Below are positions 27,960 through 37,877 of a stretch of 64,000 nt of DNA, piece by piece. The notes below the pieces were generated by a model. The model saw only the letters and a list, made by a program, of their open reading frames with translations. It was not told where the DNA came from and did not search any database. The stretch's first letter is position 1. Each line of letters opens with the position of its first letter. The DNA is from Sordaria brevicollis (taxonomy: Eukaryota > Ascomycota > Sordariomycetes > Sordariales > Sordariaceae), in the NCBI GenBank assembly GCA_033439795.1, contig JAUTDP010000006.1, positions 1,054,001 to 1,118,000 on the forward strand. Direction: 5' to 3'. A program made the translations under genes and the position numbers.

Positions 27960-28271
27960 CAGGAGAGTCGAATGGAAGATACTACTGGTGAAGACGATGA
28001 TGCCAAGAAGTAAGGTCGCTAGAATATCTGCGAATCGCATCAGTCAGGGGTCGCAGTTATGACTGTTTGTATCACCGAAGCAGGAATCATCGCATCGCAT
28101 CTTCCTAGAGTTGCCTTTCTCTTTTTAAAATTCGAACTTACATCGTGGCGTAATAAAGCCTGAACTAAGAGAGTACGGCCAGCTAGGCTACTATTCAGAG
28201 AAACATCGAACCCAACGTTTTTTTCGAAAACACCATCCTCTCATCACTCATCAACCACCTAACCAGCCACC
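26217..28271. other. Divergent intergenic region with A50 tract
   Basis: The region lies between two divergently transcribed genes. A run of 50 A at 27908-27957 is the longest homopolymer in the window. Open frames of 70-160 codons near 27.3-27.8 kb have no recognisable feature and are not called. Confidence 0.55.
27908..27957. repeat. Poly(A) tract, 50 bases
   Basis: Fifty uninterrupted A residues, bounded by GGTCTTC on the left and GACAGG on the right. It could be a simple repeat or the tail of an old retrocopy; no duplication of the flanks is visible. Confidence 0.85.
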
Positions 28272-29141
28272 ATGGCCTTCCTTAACCTACCCCCCAAACC
28301 ACCAACCCGCCAAATCCGCGCCTTGCAGTCCGAGTCAGTGGACGACGACGGCACAACCCAAAGGCAGACAATAACAGTCTACCAAGCCTACCCCTCTTCC
28401 ATCGCCATACCCGCCATCACTCACCAGCGCCTCGACGCATCCCCCGATTTTCGCACCACGCGCATGACCTGGATTAAACCCAGCTGGGCCTGGATGTTGT
28501 ACCGGTCTGGATACTCTTACAAAGACCCCGGGCAAGAGCGGATACTGGCTATTGAGATGAAGAGGGAAGATTTTTTGGGGTTGTTAGGGAGGGGGATTTT
28601 AACTCATGGTACTACTGCTACTGGAGGCGGTGGTGCTGCGGGTGGTAGTGGTAGTGGTGGTGGTGGTGGTGGTGGTGGTGGTGGTGGTAGGTTGGGGTCA
28701 CGGCAGAGGGAGCAGCCAGAAGCCACGAGTAATGATGCGCAAGGAGGGGCCAGGACAAGTATGGAGGAGAGAGACAGAAAAGCAGCAGCCAGGGAAAGTA
28801 AGCGCAAAGACAGGCTACAGTCTCTCGACGTCAAGATCCAATGGGATCCCGAAAGGACGGTGCGGCTGGATACTTTAAACTATCGGAGTATTCAGATCGG
28901 GATACCGGCTGGGTTGATCAAAGAGTGGGCGCAGAGTATGATTGTGAGCATTGAAGATGTTACGGATAGAGCGAGGGAGTTGAAGAGGATACTGGATGAG
29001 AGGCCGGATGTGACTGAAGAAGAGCTGGCTGAGCTGGGGCTGCTACCGGAGGAGACAGAGGTGGAAGTGCCGATTGAGCTGAGGAGTAGGTTAGGGATGT
29101 CTGTGAATCATCATGGATTGGTGAGTAGGACTAGTGTCTGA
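28272..29141 (+). CDS. DUF4291 family protein with polyglycine insert
   Basis: A single-exon frame of 289 residues, starting in CACCATGGCC. The N-terminal half has the DUF4291 marks: ITVYQAYPSSIA, then FRTTRMTWIKPSWAWMLYRS, and ILAIEMKREDF. The C-terminal half has IQWDPER, then YRSIQIGIPAGLIKEWA and a helical tail. Between the two, residues about 117-142 are almost only glycine and serine, encoded by a GGT repeat, followed by a polar charged linker. So the conserved domain is split by a low-complexity insertion, which probably loops out. DUF4291 proteins occur in bacteria and fungi; their reaction is not established. The gene converges on the DUF1996 gene, with only 65 bases between stop codons. 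Confidence 0.88.
   Translation: MAFLNLPPKPPTRQIRALQSESVDDDGTTQRQTITVYQAYPSSIAIPAITHQRLDASPDFRTTRMTWIKPSWAWMLYRSGYSYKDPGQERILAIEMKREDFLGLLGRGILTHGTTATGGGGAAGGSGSGGGGGGGGGGGRLGSRQREQPEATSNDAQGGARTSMEERDRKAAARESKRKDRLQSLDVKIQWDPERTVRLDTLNYRSIQIGIPAGLIKEWAQSMIVSIEDVTDRARELKRILDERPDVTEEELAELGLLPEETEVEVPIELRSRLGMSVNHHGLVSRTSV
28654..28688 (+). repeat. GGT trinucleotide repeat within coding sequence
   Basis: Tandem GGT codons encode a polyglycine run in the DUF4291 protein. Length changes here would keep the reading frame. Confidence 0.85.
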
Positions 29142-29206
29142 TCGTACTACCATATTCTTCGTGAAAGAGACCTTGATAGACAAATCAAGGCTCAGTTAGA
29201 GCAGCG

Positions 29207-30204
29207 CTAGGCCTCCCACGCCTGCTCCTTCGTCTTCATATGTCCTCCATGCATCATCTCCAAACTCTTGTGGTAATCACTCGTCCCGTTCTCCGGATCC
29301 GCGTCCCTCGCCTTGCACTTACTGTACTGCTTTCCATTCCCATGAGCCCCATCAATCCTCATAAACGTTTGTCCTTTTGCCTTGAGCATGTTCTTGGCCG
29401 CATCTTCAAACCAACCGTTGATAAAGTCACCATGGAAGCAATATCCATCACCGATCTGCATCATGTCAGTTTCACTCACTAATCATTCGGGAGAGAAGAA
29501 CTCACCTCCCCACAAGCCAACTTAAAAGGCGGCACCCCCTTCCAACCCTGCGGTATCGCCCGCCTCGTATCATACCTAACACTAAACCTCAAACTCGGCA
29601 TCCTCTTCATCTTCCTCGGGCACCTGCCTCCGTTCTGGCTCGCGTAGGCATACTCCTCCACCTTATCCGGGTTGACACAATCCGGAAACCTCAGGATAGC
29701 CTGCATGTGCGCGGAGCAGGTCTGTCTGGGGAACGCCGCTCTGGGTCGCGAGTTACGGTCCTCGGGCCCGTTGCCGTCGCACCACCAGGTTAGTGCCGTG
29801 ACGCGCTCGTCGACGTCGGACTGCGAGCGTGCTGAGGCGTTACCGGCGACGGCGCGGAAGTTGGGAGGGAAGGGAATCTCGGCGTGGTCGATTTGTTCGT
29901 AGTAGGTCTTGAACGTGGCGGGGTAGATCTCGGTGTAGTTGTTTCCGTTGACGTAGTAGAGGGTTGGTGCCTAGTAGATGGACAGGTCGTTGGGGTTTTC
30001 GCCGGATGGACACCCCTTTTGGAGCTGTGCGGTGGTGGGCAGGTCTTTGGTGACGGCGTCTGAGCCGTAGAAGGAGTGCATGTGCGAGATGTATTTTCCC
30101 GGGGAGACGATGGGGTCGATGTTCTTGCGCATGAAAGGCTTGTGTTCGATGTCTGTGAGGGCAGTGACTGCCTCAGCCAGGAGGACCGCGGACAGGAAAC
30201 GCAT
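29207..30204 (-). pseudogene. Secreted DUF1996 protein interrupted by a stop codon
   Basis: Minus strand, 29506-30204 and 29207-29455, joined by an intron (GTGAGT...GCAG) that links LACGE to IGDGYCFHGDF. The frame would code for 315 residues: a signal peptide (MRFLSAVLLAEAVTAL), the DUF1996 start (MRKNIDPIVSPGKYISHMHSF), central NGNNYTEIYPATFKTYYEQI, and WWCDGNGP, then a C-terminus with GYCFHGDFINGW and GAHGNGK. At 29971-29973 the codon after SIY is TAG, where relatives have Trp in a W-x-P-T-L-Y pattern (here APTLYYV follows). The reading frame is otherwise intact on both sides. A single G-to-A change from TGG gives this stop, and the context (CpA to TpA on the other strand) fits RIP. Options are a recent null allele, an assembly error or readthrough. 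The family is secreted; its function is unknown. Confidence 0.8.
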
Positions 30205-30736
30205 TGTGGCAGAGGACGCCGTAATGTCGAGACTATTGAGAGCAGTGAGCTAGAAACGCGAAAGAGAATGGGAAAGTAGCAAGAACACAAGTCTTTGAAA
30301 TAGCATCGTGAGTATCACGGTAGTTGACTGTGGTATATCAGAAGCCGTTAAGAAAACCAAAGACCCGAAACTGTAATAATATGGATAATACAAGCGGAAA
30401 GAATATTCGCACCCATCATGACCCCAAATCCTATATACCGAATATGTCAAACTGTAAATCGTTCAAGATTATTGGCTCTCATGCCGCCCTCTGACCCGGT
30501 AGGGTGTACGCCATTTTAAGGTAAACCAACACTCGCCGTTATATCAAGTACCGAACCATGCTCCTCCAATTTTGTTGTGGGTATCCTTTGGGCCAGACCG
30601 TTCGACATGCCATAGAGTAGGACTCTGTCGCGGATACCGGGATGCTGCGGGAATTGCCGTGACTGAGGCTGTCCATTGCTCTCGTTTCGTGTTCGGTCGT
30701 TGTCGTTTCTCGTCACGCTCATCACGCTTGAGCACT
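30205..30736. other. Promoter of the DUF1996 gene and 3' DNA of the DAP1-like gene
   Basis: Both neighbours are on the minus strand. No additional gene is visible in this 530-base stretch. Confidence 0.5.
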
Positions 30737-31370
30737 CTACTCGGCCTTGCCCTCCTCGCCAACAGGGACCAGCTTGCCAACAACAAGGTACTTCTCAAGG
30801 AACCTCTCCTCCCAGCCCTGGAGCGCCTCGAGCTGATCCTTGTCAAGATCGCTCAGAGTGTCGAGCGGGCCGTCAAGGTCCTTGGTAAGCATCTCCTCGT
30901 CGAAGCTACCGCAGGCAAGACCGCGGGAGGCGTCGCGACCGGCAAAGTTGGCGTAGGGACCGCCGGGGCCGTAGAAGTTGCGACCGCGAGTGACATCGAA
31001 GACGCGACCACGGACGGCCAGGTAGACGGGCATGTCGTTCTCGCCGTTGTAGGGAAGCAGTGTCCTCGGGGTAAAGGTTCTGAACACGACGGCGGGCTCT
31101 TCCTTGGGAATGGCGGCCGGGGCCTGGGGCCTCAGCCAGCTGTAGGCCGTGTAGAGGAGCATGCCGAGGAGGACGAGGTTGAGGGGGTAACGAAGGACCT
31201 ACGCGCGGGAAAGGTTGTCTCAGTTAGCGCCATCAAGCCATCAATGTGATACTACAGTAGAAGCTTGTGATTGCGATTGCGATTGCGATTGCGATGGGAA
31301 TTTCTTACTCGGTAGCAGTACCGGCCTGCTTGGCGGCTTCTTGGGCCATTCTGTTCTCGACGTACTCCAT
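30737..31370 (-). CDS. dap1: DAP1/MAPR-type cytochrome b5-like heme protein, with donor-site phase problem
   Basis: Exon 2 (30737-31198) encodes a membrane helix (YPLNLVLLGMLLYTAY) and a cytochrome b5-like domain of the membrane-associated progesterone receptor type: FTPRTLLPYNG, then VYLAVRGRVFDVTRGRNFYG, YANFAGRDASRGLACGSF. In this family tyrosines bind heme, and Dap1 supports sterol C14 demethylation by CYP51 in the ER. Exon 1 (31309-31370) would encode MEYVENRMAQEAAKQAGTATE in a good start context (GCCATGG). The only good donor (GTAAGA at 31308) leaves two spare bases, while the only good acceptor (CGTAG, exon start 31198) is in phase 0. As written the splice shifts the frame. One extra base giving GAG/GTAAGA would repair it, so either one base is missing or the structure is more complex. 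The intron holds a GATTGC repeat. Confidence 0.75.
31270..31295. repeat. GATTGC hexanucleotide repeat in an intron
   Basis: Four tandem copies of a GCGATT unit lie inside the intron of the DAP1-like gene, about 15 bases from the donor. Confidence 0.8.
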
Positions 31371-32633
31371 GGCTGTAACTTTGATATGGGATGTCGCTTC
31401 AGGCTGAGAGTTGGTCGGGTGCTATCGTCGGCCAGGAATGAGTATGCGAAGGATTCTCAGAAATCTGATCGGGGTTCCCCAACAATTCCACTGTGAGTGC
31501 TTGCTGCAGTGTGAGAAAGTGCCCGTGAGATGATGACGGGATGGAATTTGCTGGGGGCGGGAGCGACGGGCCAGGGTGGGGCGGCGGCGGTACCTCTGCG
31601 GCCTCTACCGAACGGCAGTCCCGATCGCCATTGGCTCGTGCACGTGTCGGCATTCGCTTGAGCATTCCCCCGCATTGGAGAGCTTCATCGGCCCAGGACC
31701 TCACTGCCATGGCGGGGAGGGGTGGTGATGGAGGGGCGATGGGGACAAGAGCAGGGGAAGGGCAGCAGGGGCATCAATTCAGGACCCTGATGCCCTGAAC
31801 TGAGCCCCCTGTTGCTTTCCTCAACATGGAACTTGAATCTCCAAAAGCTGAATGCCCTCACTTTCCATTTTTGTCTCTTCCTCAACCCACGGTCCCACGC
31901 TCTCCACGCTCTCCACGCAAGCCCTCTGGGCCTTCTTGGCGGCGTGGCATCTGCATGAGTTGCGATGGACCCTCACCCAGCTGAAATCATGTCTTTCTCC
32001 TTCGTGGGGTTGTCTGTCTTTAATTAACGCAGAATGGGGTCGTGATTCGTCATCCTCAGACCCAGGCCAAATAGTCCCTGAATAGAGCATGTCTGAAGAA
32101 CGAGGCCGTAGAGGTTCTCCCGGTAAGAGCGGGCAGTCAATTTGCAAGCTTCGGAGGGGTCCAGAGTAGAGGTACCTTAGAGGTAGCTACGAGTCCATCA
32201 CCACAAACAACAATCACAGGCAACTCCGACCTCGATACCTCTATGGTGGGTGAAAGGTGCGTCAAAAGAAGCAAAGGGAAAGCACTGCCACAAGCTACGG
32301 ATCGGAGCCCAGAGTTCTGGCCCTAGGAACCTGGGTCCGGCCTGCCCGTCGACCCCGTCTCCCCCACTTGGTGTCTTCAAGTTTAGTATCACCTGCAGGC
32401 CGAAGATCAAGACGTCAGTCGGAGTCCTCACTCACGACAACATGTTTGACATGGTCTTGCCTGGGTTCTCGTACGTTGGTTGCACAGTGACCCAAGTGGT
32501 CAACCCCAGCTCAGCTGAGAACTAGAGAGATGCCCCCTCCATGATTCTTCGGACTCATCTTGTCATCTCCACCACTCCTCTTGCTAGGCAGATTAGACTG
32601 TCCTCTTAGTTTCACATACCATATTATGAATCC
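31371..32633. other. Divergent intergenic region
   Basis: It contains the promoters of the DAP1-like and DDR48-like genes. An AGGTACCTTAGAGGTAGCTAC sequence lies at about 32169-32190. No gene is supported. Confidence 0.5.
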
Positions 32634-32634
32634 C

Positions 32635-32641
32635 TATATAA
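32635..32641 (+). promoter_or_regulatory. TATA box of the DDR48-like gene
   Basis: TATATAA stands 119 bases before the ATG at 32760, with a C/T-rich leader following. A TATA promoter is typical of stress-induced fungal genes. Confidence 0.55.
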
Positions 32642-32759
32642 CCACCTGTACATCCTCCAGCAGCAAATTCGTTGACTTGTCTCCCTCCACCATCTTCCTG
32701 TCCAACTCTTCGTAATACACCTTTCCACTTTTTGTTCTTGATACCCCAAACCAGCAAAC

Positions 32760-34009
32760 ATGTCTTACAACAGCAACAACTACGGCGAGCGTGATAACGA
32801 GTACGGCTCCCAGCGTGGTGAGTTCGGCTCCGAGCGGGACAACGAGAGACGGGGTGAGCGCCCCGGAAGCTCTTCCAACTACGGCGAGGACCGTGACAAC
32901 AGGAGGAACGAGTACGGTTCTTCCAACTATGGCTCCAACGACAACCGTAGAGACGACCGTCCCCAGAACTCCATCTACGGTTCGGACAACGATCGTAGGG
33001 ATGACAACCGCCGGGATGACCGGCCCGGTTCTTCCTCCTACGGATCTGGCAACAACAACAACCGCAATGACTACGACAGAAAGGAGTCCAGCTACGGTTC
33101 TTCCAACAACAACAACAGCTACGGCTCAGAGGACAACCGCAGAAACGACCGCCCCGGGTCTTCTGGCTACGGTTCCAACAACAACAACAACAACAACAGC
33201 TACGGCTCTGACAACAGGCGCAACGACAACAACAACTCCGACAACTCGTATGGCTCCAACAACAACTCCAGCAACAGCGGCAGCAACCAGGGCTACAAGA
33301 ACGATGCTGGCTACGGTGGCAGCGGCGACAACAAGCCCTCCAGCTATGGTTCTAGCAACAACAATAACAGCAGCTACGGCTCTGACAACAAGCAGAACAA
33401 CAACAACTCTTCCAACGATGGCGGTCTCGTAGGCAAGCTTGCTGGTATGGCCCTCGGTGGTATCTCCGGCTCCGGGAAGAAGAATGACAACAACAACAAC
33501 AACAACTCCGGCAACAACTACAACAATAACAGCAACAACCAGCAGTCTTCTTCTTCCAACAACAACAACAACAACAACCAAAACTCTGGAGACCTCAAGA
33601 GCGGTCTCATGAACGCCTTCAACAACATGGCCGGCGGCGGTGCCAAGGGTGAGCAGAATGAGGATCTTCTGGACAAAGGTAAGTTCACATCTTTTCCCCT
33701 TTCATAATTTCCGTCCTTCAGGACATCAATCTGACTTTTTTTTTCTTGAAAGGTATCGACTATGTTCAGGAAAAGTTCCTCGGACAGGGCCCCCAGGACA
33801 ACGAGAGCGCCGCCGAGCAGGCCAAGGACAAGATGATTGCCGAGGCTGTTCGGAATGGCTACAAGAACGTCACTGGCAACGAGTTCCCTATTAAGCGCAA
33901 GGATGACAACAGCAGCAGCAATAACAACAACAATAACCAAAACAACAACGGAAACAACGGTGGTGGCCCTAACCTCGGCGATTTGGGCAAGAAGTTTGGT
34001 ATCTTCTAG
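32760..34009 (+). CDS. DDR48-like Asn/Gly/Ser-rich stress protein
   Basis: Two exons, 32760-33678 and 33753-34009, give 391 residues. The intron (GTAAGT...GAAAG) joins DLLDK to GIDYVQEKF. Residues 1-215 consist of degenerate repeats built on RRDDRPGSSSYGS and YGSNNN units, highly hydrophilic and nearly without hydrophobic residues. The centre is polyasparagine. Residues about 283-355 are different: GLMNAFNNMAGGG, then DLLDKGIDYVQEKFLGQGP and AEAVRNGYKNVTGNEFPIK, a conserved fungal C-terminal segment. A second Asn run and DLGKKFGIF close the protein. The SYGSNN repeats recall yeast Ddr48, a flocculent and stress-induced protein. The low-complexity part is likely disordered and prion-like. Strong codon bias and a TATA box suggest high inducible expression. 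Confidence 0.8.
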
Positions 34010-34413
34010 GGAGGTCACCTAAGATAATGGGAAAGGGGAAAGGGCAGAGTTTAAACATGGAAGTGGGTTAAGTTGGTTGAGACGATTGGATTGACAAATT
34101 GATACCTATCTCAGTCTTTCAGTCATGAGTTTACGAGCAGTTTTAATACCACAAGAAGGGAATAGCCAAAAATGGCATTCTCTTCAGTTTTGAACATTCA
34201 TTCCGCAAACCCCCCTTGCTGTCCCCCTTCATCTTCACTCTCTCCGGGTTTTTTTTCTCTTTTCGTTGAACCCTCGTTCCTCCATTCCGTCATTCTATGT
34301 TCTCAATTTCTTTCCCCAAATGCTCCATACCCCAAAGTTGATGCTCGATTCACATCACGCTTTCCCAGTCTTCTTTGATCCAACCCTCTCCCTCTACCTC
34401 TATTCACCCTTGA
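34010..34413. other. 3' DNA between convergent genes
   Basis: It holds the untranslated ends of the DDR48-like gene and the small minus-strand gene. No gene is supported. Confidence 0.55.
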
Positions 34414-34794
34414 CTATGACTTTGCCTTGCCCTCAGACTTGCTCTTAGCAGCAGCAGAAGCAGCCATACTAGCCGCCATCAGCTCCGCATTTCTCGCCAT
34501 GGCCTCGAACCTCGCTACTTCCTTTTCTGTGTAACTTTTGGTCTTGGCGTCCGTCGAGGTTGCTCGCGCAGCCGAGAAGTCACGGGTGACGTCCCGGAGC
34601 TCCGAGGCATTGGTGCGCCACGCTGCTGCCGCCGCCGCCGTTGTTGGCGACGGGCAGCTGGAAGTGTTAGAGCTGGATCGAGGGACAGAAGATGTGTGAT
34701 CTGGGGCAGGATTGTAGGGAAAGGTCGATCTGTTGGGGCTGGTGACGTAGATGCGTGGAGGGGACGAGATGTGGTGAGTTTGGGGGCGTGACAT
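34414..34794 (-). CDS. Small Ala/Ser-rich hypothetical protein
   Basis: A single-exon frame of 126 residues. The N-terminal half is rich in Ser, Pro and Thr with a run of six alanines. The C-terminal half looks helical and charged (ELRDVTRDFSAARATSTDAK, then KEVARFEAMARNAELMAASM) and ends in a lysine-rich tail. There is no signal peptide or membrane segment. I do not recognise a family. Support for coding is the GC-rich third positions and the amphipathic character of the C-terminal helix; there is no overlapping better frame. It converges on the DDR48-like gene. Confidence 0.5.
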   Translation of the reverse strand: MSRPQTHHISSPPRIYVTSPNRSTFPYNPAPDHTSSVPRSSSNTSSCPSPTTAAAAAAWRTNASELRDVTRDFSAARATSTDAKTKSYTEKEVARFEAMARNAELMAASMAASAAAKSKSEGKAKS

Positions 34795-36833
34795 TTTCAG
34801 AATTATTCTTCTTTCGAGTATACTTGTGTGAAGTTAAGGGCTTGGGATATCGGAGACTTGGACCTGTGAAGGGAGAGGGTTGTGAAGGTTAGTTATACTT
34901 GTAAGTCTCTAGCCGTTCGGCACGATCCCGAGCGTGACGCTCGGGCAAAAGAACCATCAAGATAGCTTAAAGGCTCTGTGGCAGTGATGTGTTCCCTTTG
35001 TGGCATGCCGGTAAGAACATTGAGTGGCTACCGGGCTGGTGACAATCTTCTTTGTGTGTCTGTTTTTGGGGTTTCATGGCCCCCGGATGTCGCTTCCCCG
35101 CCCCGGGGAAGTCAGAGGGTATCCGAGTTCCTTTTTCTTTCAGTTCCTTTGTGAACGGGTTTCCCGTTGCTGTTATAGCCTTCGGGCTATTCATTCCGGC
35201 TTTGATGCTGCTTCTCTCCTTATTATAAGGGGCCGAGTAGGAGAGGAGCCCGTGTCTGACGAAACGATCTTGCCGTCCGAACTGTCATAGTAAAATGCTC
35301 GAGACGTTTAGAGAATCGTGGCTGTGAAGTCCATAAATCCGTAGACAATGACACTTTCCATGGACGGCACGGGGAACGCAAGCGAGTTTCCCCACAAAGA
35401 GGTCTGATGCCATCCTAAATCACGATCTTTGTTCCTCGTGTACAGCCCAAATAGCCTCTCTGTTAGGCCTACTATAAACTTCCGGTCAAGCCCCAGAAGA
35501 CGGTCTATGTATCGAAACTCGCTCTGCCGTTGCTTCTACAACAAGGTAGCTTGTCGTGCTGGTCTTTGGATCCTTTCATCACTAGGAGAGTCGCCATATC
35601 AAGAGGTAAGTGATGTTGACAAGAGAAGGACGTTATGTCTAATGGGCTGTCATGACCGACGTCGGTTGTTGATTCGGAGATGGATCGAACGTTTTTCAAG
35701 CTGCATCGGGACTCGAAAGTCCATCGTTAGGTATATGTAGATGATGCATGGTCATTGTATAGTATAAGGCTGAAAAATGTCGAGTTCCAGATGGAGGGAA
35801 GTGGGAAGGTCCCTGTTTTAAACAGTCCGCCTCATTCCAGCGCAGGAACGAGACGGGAGCCATGTGGGTCTCGGCACCTGAGCCAGGCCAGGGCTTCGGA
35901 TGGAACCACCCAGAGTGGGATGCAGTGACAGGCCCGGATGAGGTGAGGTGACGGGAGTGAAGGGAACCGCCAGGCTGGTGCCTGCTGTGGAGGCCGGGTG
36001 TTACTGGGCGCCCTAACGCATCGATACCTCTAATGATTAGCAATTCCTGCAAAGGTTTGGCCAGCGTTACAGGCCAAAGTGGAAGTGGAAGCCACAACTG
36101 GAACCGTCAGCCAAACAGCGGCCGGCCCGTCAGTCTTCCCTTTTCCACTTCCTCTTCCTGGACTCGACAACGCCGGAACTGGGCCTTCCCACTTTCCTAT
36201 TCTCTTTCTTCCCTCTTTCTTCCTCAGGACTCCGCGCCTCGCCCCTTCGTCCACGCACGTATCTTCAACGCCGCCACCGTCTGTCGCTCTCTCTCGCCCG
36301 CTCGTCGTGCTCAACCACCAAATCATCACCGCTACGCTGCCGGCAAAAATTCGGTGACCTTTGGAGTCAGATTCAGCGATTTCGACTACGGCTCGATTTC
36401 GACCGCTTTCTTCTGGGTTCTGTCTCATTCGACTCACCCTTTCCTCGAAGCGCAATCAGCGACGACAACCACTTCCAGCGTATTTTGCGACCGTGACTCG
36501 ACTGTTCTTTGTTCTGCGGCGACCTCGCTCGAGCGCGCTCCCTCAGACGCCTTCACTGGTAACCGGAGCAGTCACGCACAACTACAATCAGGCGCACTTG
36601 CAACAACAGGGCCTTTTTTCCTTGCCATTTAGAGCGACGCTCAAGAATAAATAAACTTTGCAGGACTCGCTTCGATACCCCGCCTTGACGGTTTTCCACT
36701 ATTTAGTCCTTCGGCCCCTGTCTTTTTCACTACCAGTTTCGAAATCCGCAGTTCACCTGGGCCACGACCGTTTTCCCATTCTCTCCAGATAGTCCAAAAA
36801 TACAAGCAACAGTCCCGCTTAACGACGCCCAAG
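34795..36833. other. Divergent intergenic region with hairpin cluster; TFIIB leader
   Basis: The left part (34.91-35.4 kb) has an unusual series of perfect short hairpins, described separately. From about 36.1 kb the sequence is C/T-rich and leads to the TFIIB start. Open frames of up to 199 codons in 36.0-36.65 kb lie in this leader and have no domain, so I do not call them. Confidence 0.5.
34912..35393. other. Cluster of perfect short hairpins, possible structured RNA
   Basis: Within about 480 bases there are eight perfect inverted repeats with short spacers. The strongest are CCCGAGCG-TGA-CGCTCGGG at 34927-34945, CTTCCCCG-CCC-CGGGGAAG at 35093-35111, AACGGG-TTT-CCCGTT at 35154-35168, and ATAGCC-TTCG-GGCTAT at 35175-35190, which has the stable C(UUCG)G loop. 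Others are GCCG-TT-CGGC (34912-34921), CCGGTA/TACCGG (35008-35034), CTCTCCT/AGGAGAG (35214-35245) and GGGGAA/TTCCCC (35371-35393). No protein-coding sequence explains them. A structured non-coding RNA, a hairpin-rich relic element or transferred organellar DNA are all possible. Confidence 0.4.
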
Positions 36834-37877
36834 ATGTCCGATTTCGTCATGCCGCCCAAGCCTCAGGAGAAGTACAAGGAGAACCTCCAGAATCTCCTCA
36901 TGTGCCGAGAGTGCAAGGAAGACCCGCCTCACCTTGTCGAAGAGTTCTCGTCGGGAGACATGGTATGCGGCTCTTGTGGCCTCGTTCTGGGCGAGCGTAT
37001 CATCGATACCCGCTCCGAATGGCGTACTTTCTCCAACGACGACCAGGGTAACGACGACCCCTCTCGTGTCGGTGATGGTCCCAACCAGTTGATCGATGGC
37101 GATCAGCTCCAGACCACCATCGCGTTCGATGGCAAGAACGGCAAGAACTTGTCTCATCTCCAGAACAAGATCACCCAGGACAAGAACTCGAAGCAGCTTA
37201 TGCAGGCCTACCGTGATATCCAGGGCTTGACGGACAGCATCAACGCTGGTACCCAGGTGGCAAACGCTGCCAAGCACATCTACAAGCTCGTCGAGGACAA
37301 CAAGGCCCTCAAGGGCAAGTCTCAGGAAGCCATCACCGCTGGTTGCATCTTCATTGCGTGCCGCCAAACCGGAGTCCCGCGTACGTTCCGCGAGATCTAC
37401 AGTCTGACCAAGGTTTCCAAGAAGGAAATTGGCAGGGTTTTCAAGCAGCTCGAGACCTTCCTCCAGAAGATTGGAGGTGAGGAGCATGCTATCACCACAA
37501 GCATCCCCACCTTCAACCAGCAGTACCAGGGCAAGGGATCCACCACTGCCACCGAGCTTTGCGCTCGTTATTGCAGCAACCTCAACTTCCGCAACTCGGT
37601 TGCCGTTGAGGATGTTGCCCGCCAGTTGGCCGACAAGACCAGCACCATCTCGGAACTGGCCGGCCGTTCTCCCCTTTCGGTCGCCGCCGCCTGTATCTAC
37701 ATGGCATCCCACATCAGAAACGAGTCTCGTACCTCCAAGGAAATCGCGGCAGTTGCGGGTGTCAGTGACGGAACCGTCAAGACAGCTTATCGTCTTCTCT
37801 ACAACAAGAAGGACAAGCTGCTTGAGGAGATCTTCCCTGAGGGAGTGCCAAACCTCGATAAGCTTCCTGCGAATTAG
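36834..37877 (+). CDS. sua7: Transcription initiation factor IIB
   Basis: A single exon of 347 residues, starting in AAGATGTCC. The N-terminal zinc ribbon uses Cys24, Cys27, Cys45 and Cys48 (CREC and CGSC). It is followed by the B-reader region (ERIIDTRSEWRTFSNDD), which enters the polymerase active-site cleft. Two cyclin-like repeats follow, at about residues 115-210 (with AITAGCIFIACRQTGVPRTF) and 225-325 (SPLSVAAACIYMASHI, then KEIAAVAGVSDGTVKTAYR). The protein bridges TBP on promoter DNA and RNA polymerase II and sets the transcription start. Length and order are those of the eukaryotic family. The high codon bias gives a 421-residue antisense frame, which is a shadow. Confidence 0.97.
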   Translation: MSDFVMPPKPQEKYKENLQNLLMCRECKEDPPHLVEEFSSGDMVCGSCGLVLGERIIDTRSEWRTFSNDDQGNDDPSRVGDGPNQLIDGDQLQTTIAFDGKNGKNLSHLQNKITQDKNSKQLMQAYRDIQGLTDSINAGTQVANAAKHIYKLVEDNKALKGKSQEAITAGCIFIACRQTGVPRTFREIYSLTKVSKKEIGRVFKQLETFLQKIGGEEHAITTSIPTFNQQYQGKGSTTATELCARYCSNLNFRNSVAVEDVARQLADKTSTISELAGRSPLSVAAACIYMASHIRNESRTSKEIAAVAGVSDGTVKTAYRLLYNKKDKLLEEIFPEGVPNLDKLPAN

